Shown here piece by piece: positions 8,143-16,347 of a DNA stretch of 64,000 nucleotides. Positions within the stretch are counted from its first letter, which is position 1. Each line of letters starts with the position of its first letter. Made by a program: the position numbers and the translations under genes. Below the pieces are notes generated by a model. That model saw only the letters and a list, made by a program, of their open reading frames with translations, had not been told where the DNA came from and did not search any database. Origin of the DNA: an uncultured Acidobacteriia bacterium (lineage in GTDB: Bacteria; Acidobacteriota; Terriglobia; Bryobacterales; Bryobacteraceae); contig CAINNJ010000004.1 in the NCBI GenBank assembly GCA_903851195.1, positions 434,001-498,000 of the forward strand. The letters run 5' to 3'.

Positions 8143-9343
8143 GGCCGATCCCGCTTTCCGTCCGAAACTTGCCGCCGTCTGCACCGTTTACCGGAAGCAT
8201 TCGCACACGCAGCATATCGTGGACCGCTTTCTGGAAGGGTACGGGTGGAACGGCACGCACCACCATCCTCCCATGGACCTGGTGTCTCTTTATGTCGATC
8301 AGCATCCGAAGGACGATCTGACGCCGGACCGCGCGGCGCGCTTCCCCGGGATGAAGGTGTACCAGAACATCGCGGATACGCTGACTCTGGGCGGGAGCAA
8401 GCTGGCGGTGGACGGCGTGGTGCTGGTGGGCGAGCACGGCGATTATCCGCGTAATGAGAAGGGGCAGACGAAGTATCCGCGATACGAGTTTTTTCAGCAG
8501 ATTGTGGAGGTTTACCGGAAAAGCGGGCGATCGGTGCCGATTTTCAACGATAAACATCTGTCGTGGAAGTGGGAATGGGCGAAGGAGATGTACGACACTT
8601 CGCGCGCGATGAAATTTCCGATGATGGCGGGGTCGAGTCTGGCGGTGACGTGGCGGATTCCGTCGGTGGAGATGCCGACCGGGGCGCGCCTTCGCGAGGC
8701 TCTGTGCGTTTGCTACGGCGGCGTGGACAGTTACGATTTCCATGGTCTGGAAACGCTGCAGTGCATGGTGGAGCGGCGCAAGGGCGGCGAGACGGGCGTG
8801 AAGTGGGTGCAGGCGTACCGGGGCGACGCGTTCTGGAAGGCGTTCCAGGAAGGTGTCTGGCCGAGCGATTTGTTCTACGCTGCGCTGTGCCGCAGCCATA
8901 CGCTGACGCCGCCGCGGCCGGGCTTCAACGATGCGATGCCGACGGTGCAGGATCTGCAGCGGATGGCGAAGAATCCGGTGGCTTACCGGTATGAACACAA
9001 CGACGGGCTGCGCTGCACGATGCTGCTGATGAACGGCGTGGTGGAGGATTTCAATTTCGCGGCGCGGATCGACGGGCGCAATGAGCCGTTTTCCACGCAG
9101 ATGTATCTGCCGATGCCGCCGGGGCGGACGACGCTGGCGAGTTTCTTCAGTCCGCTGGTGAATAACTTCGAGAAGATGTATCTCACGGGCAAAGAGACTT
9201 ACCCGCTGGAACGGACGCTGCTGACTACGGGGCTGACCGAGGCCGGGGTGAACAGCCTGCATCAGGGTCAGGTGCGGGTGGAGACGCCGCACCTGGCGAT
9301 TGCTTATCAGGCGCCGAACGAATCGACCTTCTGGAGAAGCTGA
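8135..9343 (+). CDS. Uncharacterised protein, first of a paralogous pair
   Basis: A 402-residue protein without a signal peptide (MPMADPAFRPKLAAVCTVYR; a start at 8141 is equally possible). Conserved blocks shared with the next gene are AAVCTVYRKHSHTQHIVDRF, SLYVDQHPKDDL, the LGGSKLAVDGVVLVGEHGDY block, PRNEKGQTKYPRYEFF, NDKHLSW, and MAGSSLAVTWRIP. The first blocks suggest a Rossmann-like fold, as in sugar dehydrogenase relatives, but I see no GxGxxG nucleotide motif. I know this as a conserved uncharacterised family in Acidobacteria and Planctomycetes. The TGA overlaps the next ATG by one base (TGATG). Confidence 0.8.
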   Translation: MPMADPAFRPKLAAVCTVYRKHSHTQHIVDRFLEGYGWNGTHHHPPMDLVSLYVDQHPKDDLTPDRAARFPGMKVYQNIADTLTLGGSKLAVDGVVLVGEHGDYPRNEKGQTKYPRYEFFQQIVEVYRKSGRSVPIFNDKHLSWKWEWAKEMYDTSRAMKFPMMAGSSLAVTWRIPSVEMPTGARLREALCVCYGGVDSYDFHGLETLQCMVERRKGGETGVKWVQAYRGDAFWKAFQEGVWPSDLFYAALCRSHTLTPPRPGFNDAMPTVQDLQRMAKNPVAYRYEHNDGLRCTMLLMNGVVEDFNFAARIDGRNEPFSTQMYLPMPPGRTTLASFFSPLVNNFEKMYLTGKETYPLERTLLTTGLTEAGVNSLHQGQVRVETPHLAIAYQAPNESTFWRS

Positions 9344-10611
9344 TGTTCACGCGACGAACTTTCCTCGAGACGGCGGCGGCATCGGCCGCAAGTCCATTAT
9401 TGGAACAGCAGGTACTGGCGCAGCAGGGCGGCGCGCCGAAGCGGATTGCGATTGTCACCACGATTTATCGGTATTTATCGCATGCCCAGCATATGGGCGA
9501 CCGGTTTCTGATCGGGTATCCGTTTAACGGGGCGTGGCACAAGCCGAACGTGCAGGTGGTGTCGCTTTACGTGGACCAGAAGCCCGAGGGCGACCTGAGT
9601 CAGGAACGCGCGAAGGAGTTCGGATTTAAAGTGTATCCGACGATCGCGGAGACGCTGCGGGCGGGCGGCAGCAAACTGGCGGTGGATGCCGTGCTGATTA
9701 TCGGCGAGCATGGTGAGTATCCGCGCAATGAGAAAGGGCAGATTCTTTATCCGCGCTTCGAGTTCTTCGAGCAGTGCGCGAAGGTGTTTGCCGAGGACGG
9801 TCGCACGGTGCCGGTTTATAACGACAAGCATCTGTCGTACAGCTTCGAGAAGGCGCGGAAAATGGTGGATACGGCGCATTCCATGAAGTTTCCGATGCTG
9901 GCCGGGTCGTCTTTGCCGGTGACGTGGCGGCTGCCGGAATTGGAACTGCCGATGAACTGCGATATCGCGGATGCGCTGATGGTGGGCTGCGGCGGTTCGG
10001 ATCCCATGGACTACCACGCGCTGGAGGCGATGCAGTGCATGCTGGAGCGGCGGCGGGGTGGCGAGACGGGTGTGAAGTCGGTGCAGTTGATCGAGGGCGA
10101 CGCGGTGTGGAAGGCGGGAGATGAGGGGCGCTGGTCGAAGGAGTTGCTGGTGAGCGCGCTTTCGCGAAGCGACTCGCCGATGGGGCTGACCGTGCAGGAC
10201 GGGCGCACGCAGGACATGGTGGCTTCGGGTGAAATTCGGCGGATTACACCGCATCCGGCGGCGTATTTCATCCGGTATCGCGACGGGCTGAATGCCACGC
10301 TGCTGATGGTGGAAGGCGCGGTGAAGGATTACATGTTCGCGGCGCGGCTGAAGAATGCGAAAGAGCCGGTTTCCACGCAGTTCTTTTTGTCCCCGGTGCC
10401 GAATGTGACTTACTCGGCGTGTTTGGTGAATAAGATCGAGTCGATGTTTATGACGGGGGTGGCGCCGTATCCGGTGGAGCGGACGCTGCTGGTGAGCGGG
10501 ATGCTGGAGAGTTGCCTGACGTCGAAGGCGCAGGGGAATCAGTCGCTGGATACGCCGCATCTGGATGTGCGGTATCAGGCTCCGAAGGCTTCTCAATACT
10601 GCCGGACTTAG
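9343..10611 (+). CDS. Uncharacterised Tat-exported protein, second of a paralogous pair
   Basis: A 422-residue paralogue of the preceding protein, with the same blocks in the same order (IAIVTTIYRYLSHAQHMGDR, SLYVDQKPEGDL, GGSKLAVDAVLIIGEHGEY, PRNEKGQILYPRFEFF, NDKHLSYS, MLAGSSLPVTWRLP). Unlike its neighbour it has a twin-arginine signal (MFTRRTFLETAAASAASPLL), so it should be exported folded, perhaps with a cofactor. Its ATG overlaps the stop of the first gene (TGATG), so translation is coupled. A pair with one cytoplasmic and one exported form is the notable point. Function is unknown. Confidence 0.8.
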   Translation: MFTRRTFLETAAASAASPLLEQQVLAQQGGAPKRIAIVTTIYRYLSHAQHMGDRFLIGYPFNGAWHKPNVQVVSLYVDQKPEGDLSQERAKEFGFKVYPTIAETLRAGGSKLAVDAVLIIGEHGEYPRNEKGQILYPRFEFFEQCAKVFAEDGRTVPVYNDKHLSYSFEKARKMVDTAHSMKFPMLAGSSLPVTWRLPELELPMNCDIADALMVGCGGSDPMDYHALEAMQCMLERRRGGETGVKSVQLIEGDAVWKAGDEGRWSKELLVSALSRSDSPMGLTVQDGRTQDMVASGEIRRITPHPAAYFIRYRDGLNATLLMVEGAVKDYMFAARLKNAKEPVSTQFFLSPVPNVTYSACLVNKIESMFMTGVAPYPVERTLLVSGMLESCLTSKAQGNQSLDTPHLDVRYQAPKASQYCRT

Positions 10612-10631
10612 TTTTAGCGGGACGACTTGGG

Positions 10632-11102
10632 TCAACGGGACGATAAGGCGGTCTTTGCGACGGGGCCGAGTTCCATAAATTCGGTGAGCGAGGACGGTTT
10701 GCGAAAGAAGTGAACCGCCTGGTGCCGCTCGATGCTTTTCTTTTCGGCGGTGGAGTCGGATGCGGTCAGGACCACGACCGGGACCGTCGCGCTGCGGCGG
10801 CTGGAGCGAAGGCGGGTCAGGATCGATTCTCCGTCTTGTCTGGGCAGGTGGAGGTCGAGCAGCAGCAGGTCGAAGGTGGGGAGTGCGGAATCGGCGTCGA
10901 GGGAATCGATGTAGGCGATGGCTTCCTCGCCATCGGCGATGACGTGAATCTCGCAGTCGATGTTCTCGCGCTTGAGGGCTTCGCGGACGAGGAAGACGTC
11001 GGCCGGGTTATCTTCGGCAAGGATGATGCGGGTTGGTCGCGAGGGGGGAGGCACTACAGACAAGAATTGTACGCCATTGAAGCTCCGGCGCGGCCCTTGC
11101 AA
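10632..11102 (-). CDS. Single-domain response regulator
   Basis: A 156-residue CheY-like protein. Receiver landmarks are the acidic pair in RIILAEDNPADVFLV, phosphorylation Asp in LLLLDLHLPRQDGESIL (about residue 83), the Thr in VVVLTASDST and the Lys of FFRKPSSLTEF. There is no output domain. The Rcp1-like layout (D-N-x-A-D with a long insert before beta-3) is common in regulators that work with phytochrome or hybrid kinases. The first 15-20 residues are non-conserved and the true start may be a GTG inside VVPPPSRPTR. No partner kinase is adjacent. Confidence 0.85.
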   Translation of the reverse strand: MQGPRRSFNGVQFLSVVPPPSRPTRIILAEDNPADVFLVREALKRENIDCEIHVIADGEEAIAYIDSLDADSALPTFDLLLLDLHLPRQDGESILTRLRSSRRSATVPVVVLTASDSTAEKKSIERHQAVHFFRKPSSLTEFMELGPVAKTALSSR

Positions 11103-11111
11103 GGGCAGTCC

Positions 11112-11258
11112 TTATTTCGAAGCGGAATGGGCCTGCGCAGGAGCCTGGGGAGTGGCCAGTTTCGCCGGAACAGCTACCCCTTTCGGCATCGGGATATGCA
11201 CGGTGGGCACCGGCATGATCAGGCTTCCGGGGAAATCTGAGGTGATGGTCGGTTGCAT
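11112..11258 (-). CDS. Possible small proline-rich protein
   Basis: A 48-codon frame from ATG 11258 to TAA, rich in Pro, Ala and Val (SLIMPVPTVHIPMPKGVAVP), 12 bp after the stop of the gene at 11271 and just before the response-regulator gene. No clear ribosome-binding site is visible. It fills the gap and has the strand of both neighbours, which is the only support for it. Confidence 0.25.
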   Translation of the reverse strand: MQPTITSDFPGSLIMPVPTVHIPMPKGVAVPAKLATPQAPAQAHSASK

Positions 11259-11270
11259 ACTGGTCGTAGT

Positions 11271-11810
11271 TTAGCGCAGGTTGTAGGTGGATGTGAAGTA
11301 GGCTTCCGCTTCTCTCTGCGCTGCATTGAACAGTCGCTTTTTGAACGGGAGCCCTTCGGGGAAGCTCTTCTTTTCGGCGTCGTGCTGTAATTTCATGAGC
11401 TTATACCGCTGCTTCGCGATTTGTTCGTCCGTGTAGCGCCCGAAGGAGATACTCTCCCATTCCGCCTGAGCGTCAATGAACATACTCCCGAGGACGAGCG
11501 AATGTTCACTTGTGGACTTGTGCAGTTTGGTGACCGGAAAGACGTCTTTCAGCGCGTCCGCCAGTTGGGACGCGCCAATGAGAACTGCCCACAGCGGGGC
11601 GTATTCCTTCCAGACGAGCCAACCCGCAATCCAGACGAGCCAACCCGCAATGCTGCCGTTCGACGCAATTGCTTTCAGTATTCCGAGGCGCTTAACCCAA
11701 ATCCCGATGTCATCCCGATACAACCTGATGTAAGCGGCAGCGATCCGCAACTGCGTCATTTGGTTCCAGTAAAGTTGCTGCTGCCGGTGAGAATCTGACT
11801 CGCCCTTCAT
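11271..11810 (-). CDS. Hypothetical membrane protein with internal heptapeptide duplication
   Basis: A 179-residue protein. A soluble N-terminal helix region (QLRIAAAYIRLYRDDIGIWVK) is followed by two hydrophobic stretches at about residues 52-85 (SIAGWLVWIAGWLVWKEY and LWAVLIGASQLADAL), then a cytoplasmic helical domain rich in charged and aromatic residues (QRYKLMKLQHDAEKKSF; RLFNAAQREAEAYF). The two-helix plus soluble-domain layout recalls SLATT-type effectors, but I cannot confirm the match. The heptapeptide I-A-G-W-L-V-W is duplicated by a 21-bp tandem repeat, lengthening the first membrane segment. Base composition is a little lower in GC than in its neighbours. Confidence 0.6.
   Translation of the reverse strand: MKGESDSHRQQQLYWNQMTQLRIAAAYIRLYRDDIGIWVKRLGILKAIASNGSIAGWLVWIAGWLVWKEYAPLWAVLIGASQLADALKDVFPVTKLHKSTSEHSLVLGSMFIDAQAEWESISFGRYTDEQIAKQRYKLMKLQHDAEKKSFPEGLPFKKRLFNAAQREAEAYFTSTYNLR
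11610..11651. repeat. 21-bp perfect tandem duplication inside a membrane segment
   Basis: Two identical copies of CCAGACGAGCCAACCCGCAAT lie at 11610-11630 and 11631-11651, keeping the minus-strand frame and doubling the heptapeptide I-A-G-W-L-V-W. The copies do not differ, so the duplication is recent or homogenised. Confidence 0.9.
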
Positions 11811-11933
11811 CCATCACTTCTCAACACACCAGGTGTACTGCTGAACACGGCCGGAGCACGAGTGTCGGCCGGCAGATTCGGGATTCCTGACGTCGGGCCT
11901 GGATCGGCTAAATTAAAGAATGTAGACCTACAC

Positions 11934-13451
11934 GTGAAACTCTTCCCTTATCGCATCCCTCTTCTGGTTCTGCTGCTGGCGTGTTCGCTCCCCGCGCAGG
12001 ATCTGCACGAGTTCGAGAAACACGTTACGGAATTTACCCTTGCCAACGGGCTGCACTTCATTGTCCTCGAACGGCACGAAGCTCCGGTGGTGTCCTTCCA
12101 TACGTATGTCAACGCGGGCTCGGTGGACGATCCCAAAGGTCGGACGGGCGTGGCGCATATGTTCGAGCACATGGCGTTCAAGGGTACCGATACGATCGGG
12201 ACCACGAATGCCGTGGCAGAGAAGAAGGCTCTGGACGAAGTGGAGCGCGTTTACGATCAACTGGAGGCGGAACGCAACAAGATCGAAAAAGCGGATCCGG
12301 CGAAGCTGAAGGCATTGCAGGAGACGCTGGACGCGGCGATCGAGAAGGCCGATTCGTATGCGGTCGATAATCTGTATCCGCGGATTATCGAGGAAAACGG
12401 CGGGGTCGGGATGAATGCCGAGACTTCGGAAGACTCGACCAAATACTTTTATAATTTTCCGGCGAATCGGGTGGAATTGTGGTTTTATCTGGAGTCGGCG
12501 CGCTTTCTGCATCCGGTGCCGCGGCAGTTTTACAAAGAGCGCAGCGTGGTGCGGGAAGAGCGGCGGATGCGGACGGAGTCCGACCCGCAGGGCAAGCTGT
12601 TCGAGCAGATGCTGGCATCGGCGATTATCGCGCATCCGTACCGGAATCCGCCGGTGGGCTGGGCGAGCGATATTGAGAATCTTCGGGTGAAGGACGCGCG
12701 GGAGTTTTTCGCTACTTATTATGTTCCGGGCAACATCACGATCTCGATTGTGGGGGACGTGGACGCGAAGCGGATGAAGGCTCTGGCGGAAGAGTATTTC
12801 GGCCGGATCGCGAAGCGCCCGCTGCCGACGCCCGTGACGACGGTGGAACCGGTGCAGGAAGGGCCGCGGCGGATCGAGGTGCAGTCGCCGGCGCAGCCGA
12901 TCGAACTGATCGCGTATCACCGGCCGGACCAGCATCATCAGGACGACCCGATCTTCGATGTGGTGGCGAGCATACTTTCGGGCGGACGCACGAGCATTCT
13001 GTATCGGGATCTGGTGCGCGACAAGCGACTGGCGCTGGCGGCGGGCGCGGATGCGACGGTTCCGGGCGGCAAGTATCCGGGGCTTTTCCTCTTTTATCTG
13101 GTGCCGGCGCAGGGCCATACGCCGGAGGAGAACGAGAAGGAACTGGACACGCTGCTGGCGAATTTTCAGAAAGAGAAAGTGGATGACGCGACGCTGGCGC
13201 GGGTGAAGACGAAGACGCGAGCGGGGCTGATTCATCAACTGGACAGCAACGCCGGGCTGGCGCAACTTCTGGCCGAGTATTACGTCAGTTATGGAGACTG
13301 GCGCAAACTGTTTACCGCGATCGACGATATTGAGAAAGTGACGGCGGACGATGTGCAGCGCGTCGCCAGGCAGTATTTTAATCCCGACAACCGGACCATT
13401 GCTTTGACTTATCAGCCGGCAACCGCGGCGCCCGCGGGCGGTGCGAAATGA
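11934..13451 (+). CDS. M16 family zinc peptidase, catalytic partner
   Basis: A 505-residue protein starting at GTG 11934, chosen because it begins directly with a signal peptide (KLFPYRIPLLVLLLACSLPA); an in-frame GTG at 11862 preceded by GGAG is an alternative. The zinc site HMFEHMAFKGT (HxxEH) is intact and the downstream E is expected in ERVYDQLE or the following helix. A charged insert (about residues 95-140, EVERVYDQLEAERNKIEKAD) lies after the zinc site. The second M16 domain carries YVPGNITISIVGDVDAKRM and the RTSILYRDLVRDKRLAL motif. Its last four bases overlap the ATG of the next gene (ATGA). It likely forms a periplasmic heterodimer with the next gene product. Confidence 0.9.
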   Translation: MKLFPYRIPLLVLLLACSLPAQDLHEFEKHVTEFTLANGLHFIVLERHEAPVVSFHTYVNAGSVDDPKGRTGVAHMFEHMAFKGTDTIGTTNAVAEKKALDEVERVYDQLEAERNKIEKADPAKLKALQETLDAAIEKADSYAVDNLYPRIIEENGGVGMNAETSEDSTKYFYNFPANRVELWFYLESARFLHPVPRQFYKERSVVREERRMRTESDPQGKLFEQMLASAIIAHPYRNPPVGWASDIENLRVKDAREFFATYYVPGNITISIVGDVDAKRMKALAEEYFGRIAKRPLPTPVTTVEPVQEGPRRIEVQSPAQPIELIAYHRPDQHHQDDPIFDVVASILSGGRTSILYRDLVRDKRLALAAGADATVPGGKYPGLFLFYLVPAQGHTPEENEKELDTLLANFQKEKVDDATLARVKTKTRAGLIHQLDSNAGLAQLLAEYYVSYGDWRKLFTAIDDIEKVTADDVQRVARQYFNPDNRTIALTYQPATAAPAGGAK

Positions 13452-15547
13452 GAATGCTTCGGCTCAGTTTGATGGCGGTTGTGGGCCTTGCCGCGGCGGC
13501 GCAGACGGCCGTACCGCCGGCGAGTTATAAGAGCCTGAAGTTCCCTCCCCTGCGTGAAATCGCGATTCCGAAGGTGGACGAGGTCACGCTGCCGAACGGA
13601 CTGAAGGTGTATCTGCTGGAGAGTCATTCCCTGCCGATTGTGCGCGGCACGGCGCTGATCCGGACCGGCAACCTTTTCGATCCGGCCGACAAGGTGGGGC
13701 TGGCCGGCCTTACGGGCGATGCGATCCGGGCAGGTGGCACGACGGCGAAGTCGGGCGATCAGCTGGATGAGGAGCTCGAGAATATCGCGGCGTCGGTCGA
13801 GAGCCAGATTGGGGAAAGTTTCGGCACCGTTTCGTTTTCGACGTTGAAGGAACGGACGGACGAGGTGCTGGGGATCTTCCACGATCTGATTGTCGAGCCG
13901 GCGTTTCGGGAAGACCGGATTGAACTGGCGAAAAGTCAGGTGCGCAGCGGGATCTCACGCCGCAACGACGATGCGCGGGGAATCGCGCAGCGGGAGTTCA
14001 CGGATATTGTTTATGGCCGCAACACGCCTTACGGGTGGGATATCGAGTATTCGACGATCGATAACATCACGCGGGCGGACATTGTTGCGTTTTACAAACG
14101 GTATTACTTCCCGGCGAATATGATCCTGGCGGTGCAGGGCGATTTCGATGCCGCCGCCATGAAGGCGAAGATCAGCAATTTGTTCGGCACGTGGAACTAT
14201 CGGCAGCCGCCCGCGCCGGCGTTCCCGGCGGTCAACAACCAGCCGAAACCGGGGATTTATCTGGCATCCAAGACGGATGTGAGCCAGACGAATTTCGCGA
14301 TCGGCTCGCTGGGCGGGATTCTGCGCGATAAGGATTATCCGGCGCTCGAAGTGATGGCGGATATTCTGGGTGGCGGCTTCAAGAGCCGGCTGTTCCTGCG
14401 GGTTCGCACGCAACTGGGGTATGCGTACGAGGTCGGGGCGGACTGGGGCGCGAATTACGACCATCCGGGGCTTTTTTCGATTTCCGGCAGCACGAAATCG
14501 GCGAGCACGGCGGATACGCTGCAGGCCATCAGTGACGAAGTGAATCGGATTCGCACGGCGCCGGTTACGGCCGAGGAACTGGAGACGGCGAAGCAGACGG
14601 TGGTGAACAGCTTCGTCTTTAATTTCGACACGCCGTCGAAGACTCTGAACCGGCTGCTGACGTATCGGTATTTCGGGTATCCGGACGATTTCATCTTTCA
14701 GTACCAGAAGGCCGTGGAGGCGGTAACGCGCGAGGATATTCTGCGGGTGGCGAAGCAGTATCTGGATCCGGCGAAGTTTGTGACGGTGGCGGTGGGGAAT
14801 CCGAAAGAATTCGGGAAACCGCTGGGGTCGGCGGGACAGCCGGTGACGGAGCTCGACCTGACGATTCCGGAACCGAAGGCAGCGCCGAAGAAAGTGGCTG
14901 GCGGCGGGAATCCGGAAGCCGGTAAAGCGCTGCTTGCGAAGGCGCGGGCCGCGATGGGAGGAGACCGGCTGGCGGGCGTGAGAGACATGAGCCAGACCGC
15001 GACGGTGCAACTGGATCCGGCGGCGGGAGGACTGAAGGTTTCGCAGACGGCGCAGTGGCTGGCGCCCGGGTATTTCCGTCAGGAAAACGTGCTGCCGTTT
15101 GGTAAAGTGACGACTTATTCGGACGGCAAATCGGGCTGGTCGGCGACGCCGCAGGGCGTGACGCCGATTCCCGAGGCGCAGATGCAGCAGGTGACGCTGG
15201 AGACCTTCCGGATGTGGTTCTCTCTGCTGCGGAGCGATGAGAATCCGGAGCGCACGGTACAGGCGGACAGCGAGGGCAAGGTGGAGATTGCGGATCAGAA
15301 CGGGCACCGGGTGACCTTGACTTTCGATCCGAAGACGGGCCTGCCGGCGACGGAGACGTATGCGGCGCCGGGAAATCCGAACGGCGCGGTGGAGGAGGTT
15401 TTTTCCGACTGGCAGGAGACGGCCGGCGTGCAGTTGCCCCGGCGGATTACACTACGTCAGGGCGGCAAGCATTTCGCCGATGCCACGATTACTTCCGTCG
15501 CGCTGAACCAGGGACTGACCGCCGAGCAGATTTCCAAGAAACCGTGA
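13448..15547 (+). CDS. M16 family inactive subunit with C-terminal LolA-like extension
   Basis: A 699-residue exported protein (signal peptide MRMLRLSLMAVVGLAAAAQ). Residues about 35-450 form two M16 domains, but the zinc motif is replaced by LTGDAIRAGGTTAKSGDQLD, so it is non-catalytic. R/Y residues of the second domain (RLFLRVRTQLGYAYEV) are kept, as in the substrate-binding subunit of heterodimeric M16 peptidases. About 220 extra residues follow, from GKALLAKARAAMGGDRLAGV onward, with the beta-strand run of outer-membrane-lipoprotein-sorting (LolA-like) domains (FRQENVLPFGKVTTYSDGKS). This is longer than a normal M16 protein. Start overlaps the previous stop, so the pair is coupled. Confidence 0.88.
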   Translation: MRMLRLSLMAVVGLAAAAQTAVPPASYKSLKFPPLREIAIPKVDEVTLPNGLKVYLLESHSLPIVRGTALIRTGNLFDPADKVGLAGLTGDAIRAGGTTAKSGDQLDEELENIAASVESQIGESFGTVSFSTLKERTDEVLGIFHDLIVEPAFREDRIELAKSQVRSGISRRNDDARGIAQREFTDIVYGRNTPYGWDIEYSTIDNITRADIVAFYKRYYFPANMILAVQGDFDAAAMKAKISNLFGTWNYRQPPAPAFPAVNNQPKPGIYLASKTDVSQTNFAIGSLGGILRDKDYPALEVMADILGGGFKSRLFLRVRTQLGYAYEVGADWGANYDHPGLFSISGSTKSASTADTLQAISDEVNRIRTAPVTAEELETAKQTVVNSFVFNFDTPSKTLNRLLTYRYFGYPDDFIFQYQKAVEAVTREDILRVAKQYLDPAKFVTVAVGNPKEFGKPLGSAGQPVTELDLTIPEPKAAPKKVAGGGNPEAGKALLAKARAAMGGDRLAGVRDMSQTATVQLDPAAGGLKVSQTAQWLAPGYFRQENVLPFGKVTTYSDGKSGWSATPQGVTPIPEAQMQQVTLETFRMWFSLLRSDENPERTVQADSEGKVEIADQNGHRVTLTFDPKTGLPATETYAAPGNPNGAVEEVFSDWQETAGVQLPRRITLRQGGKHFADATITSVALNQGLTAEQISKKP

Positions 15548-15560
15548 TCCAACCAAGAAA

Positions 15561-16346
15561 ATGAACAGAAGAACCTTTGTCAGTCTGGCCGCGGCCGCGG
15601 CGGGTTTGCGGGCGGAGACGTCGCAGGAGCGCGGGAAGAAGATCGTCGAACAGACCATTTACGCCCTGGGCGGGGACGGTTTCCGGAATCTGCAGACACG
15701 CACGGAGAGCGGCCGTGCTTACTCGTTTTATCGCGAACAGCTTTCGGGGCTTTCGATTGCGAAGGTGTACACGAAATACCTGGCGAAAGCGGACGGCAGC
15801 GGATTGCGGCTGGCGCAGCGGCAGGTGTTCTCGAAGAAACAGGACGACGCGGTGATTCTGACGGGCACCAGCGCGTGGGAAATTACGTATCGGGGCGCGA
15901 AGCCGCTGGGGGAGGAGCGCGTTAAGCAGTTCAACATGACGACGCTGCATGATGTGTTTTACGTGCTGCGGATGCGAATCGATGAGCCGGGGATGGCGAT
16001 CGAAGCGCACGGGCGCGACGTGGTGGAGAACCAGCCGGTGGAGAAGCTGCAGTTCACGGATTCGGAGAATCGTGTGCTCAGCGTGTGGATTCATTCGAGC
16101 ACGATGCTGCCGGTGAAACAGAGCTTCAAGCGCTGGGATCCGACGATCAACGACCGGCGGGAAGAGGTCACGCGCTACACGAAGTATCGGGAAGCCGGGA
16201 ACGGCGTGATGTGGCCGTACGACACGCAGCGGGAGCGCGACGGGGAAAAGCTGTTCGAGCTGTATTCAGACAAGGTGGTGATCGGGGAGCAACTGGCGGA
16301 CAGTATGTTCGAGTTGCCGGCCGGTGTCACGGTTTTAAAGAAATAG
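15561..16346 (+). CDS. Exported LolA-like outer membrane lipoprotein-sorting domain protein
   Basis: A 261-residue protein with a Tat-like signal (MNRRTFVSLAAAAAGLRA). The mature part shows repeated beta strands (GRAYSFYREQLSGL, AKVYTKYLAK, WIHSSTMLPVKQSFKRW and RYTKYREAGNGVMWPYDTQR) with the layout of LolA/LolB-like domains, similar to the C-terminal extension of the preceding gene. It follows that gene by 13 bp, so all three (11934-16346) probably form one operon. Proteins of this kind bind lipid or lipoprotein; the ligand is unknown. The stop lies one base from the convergent kinase gene. Confidence 0.7.
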   Translation: MNRRTFVSLAAAAAGLRAETSQERGKKIVEQTIYALGGDGFRNLQTRTESGRAYSFYREQLSGLSIAKVYTKYLAKADGSGLRLAQRQVFSKKQDDAVILTGTSAWEITYRGAKPLGEERVKQFNMTTLHDVFYVLRMRIDEPGMAIEAHGRDVVENQPVEKLQFTDSENRVLSVWIHSSTMLPVKQSFKRWDPTINDRREEVTRYTKYREAGNGVMWPYDTQRERDGEKLFELYSDKVVIGEQLADSMFELPAGVTVLKK

Positions 16347-16347
16347 G

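Noticed and set aside
11862-11933. GTG 11862 as the start of the M16 peptidase
   Set aside because: It has a GGAG upstream, but the 24 added residues precede a complete signal peptide that begins at 11934; kept only as an alternative.
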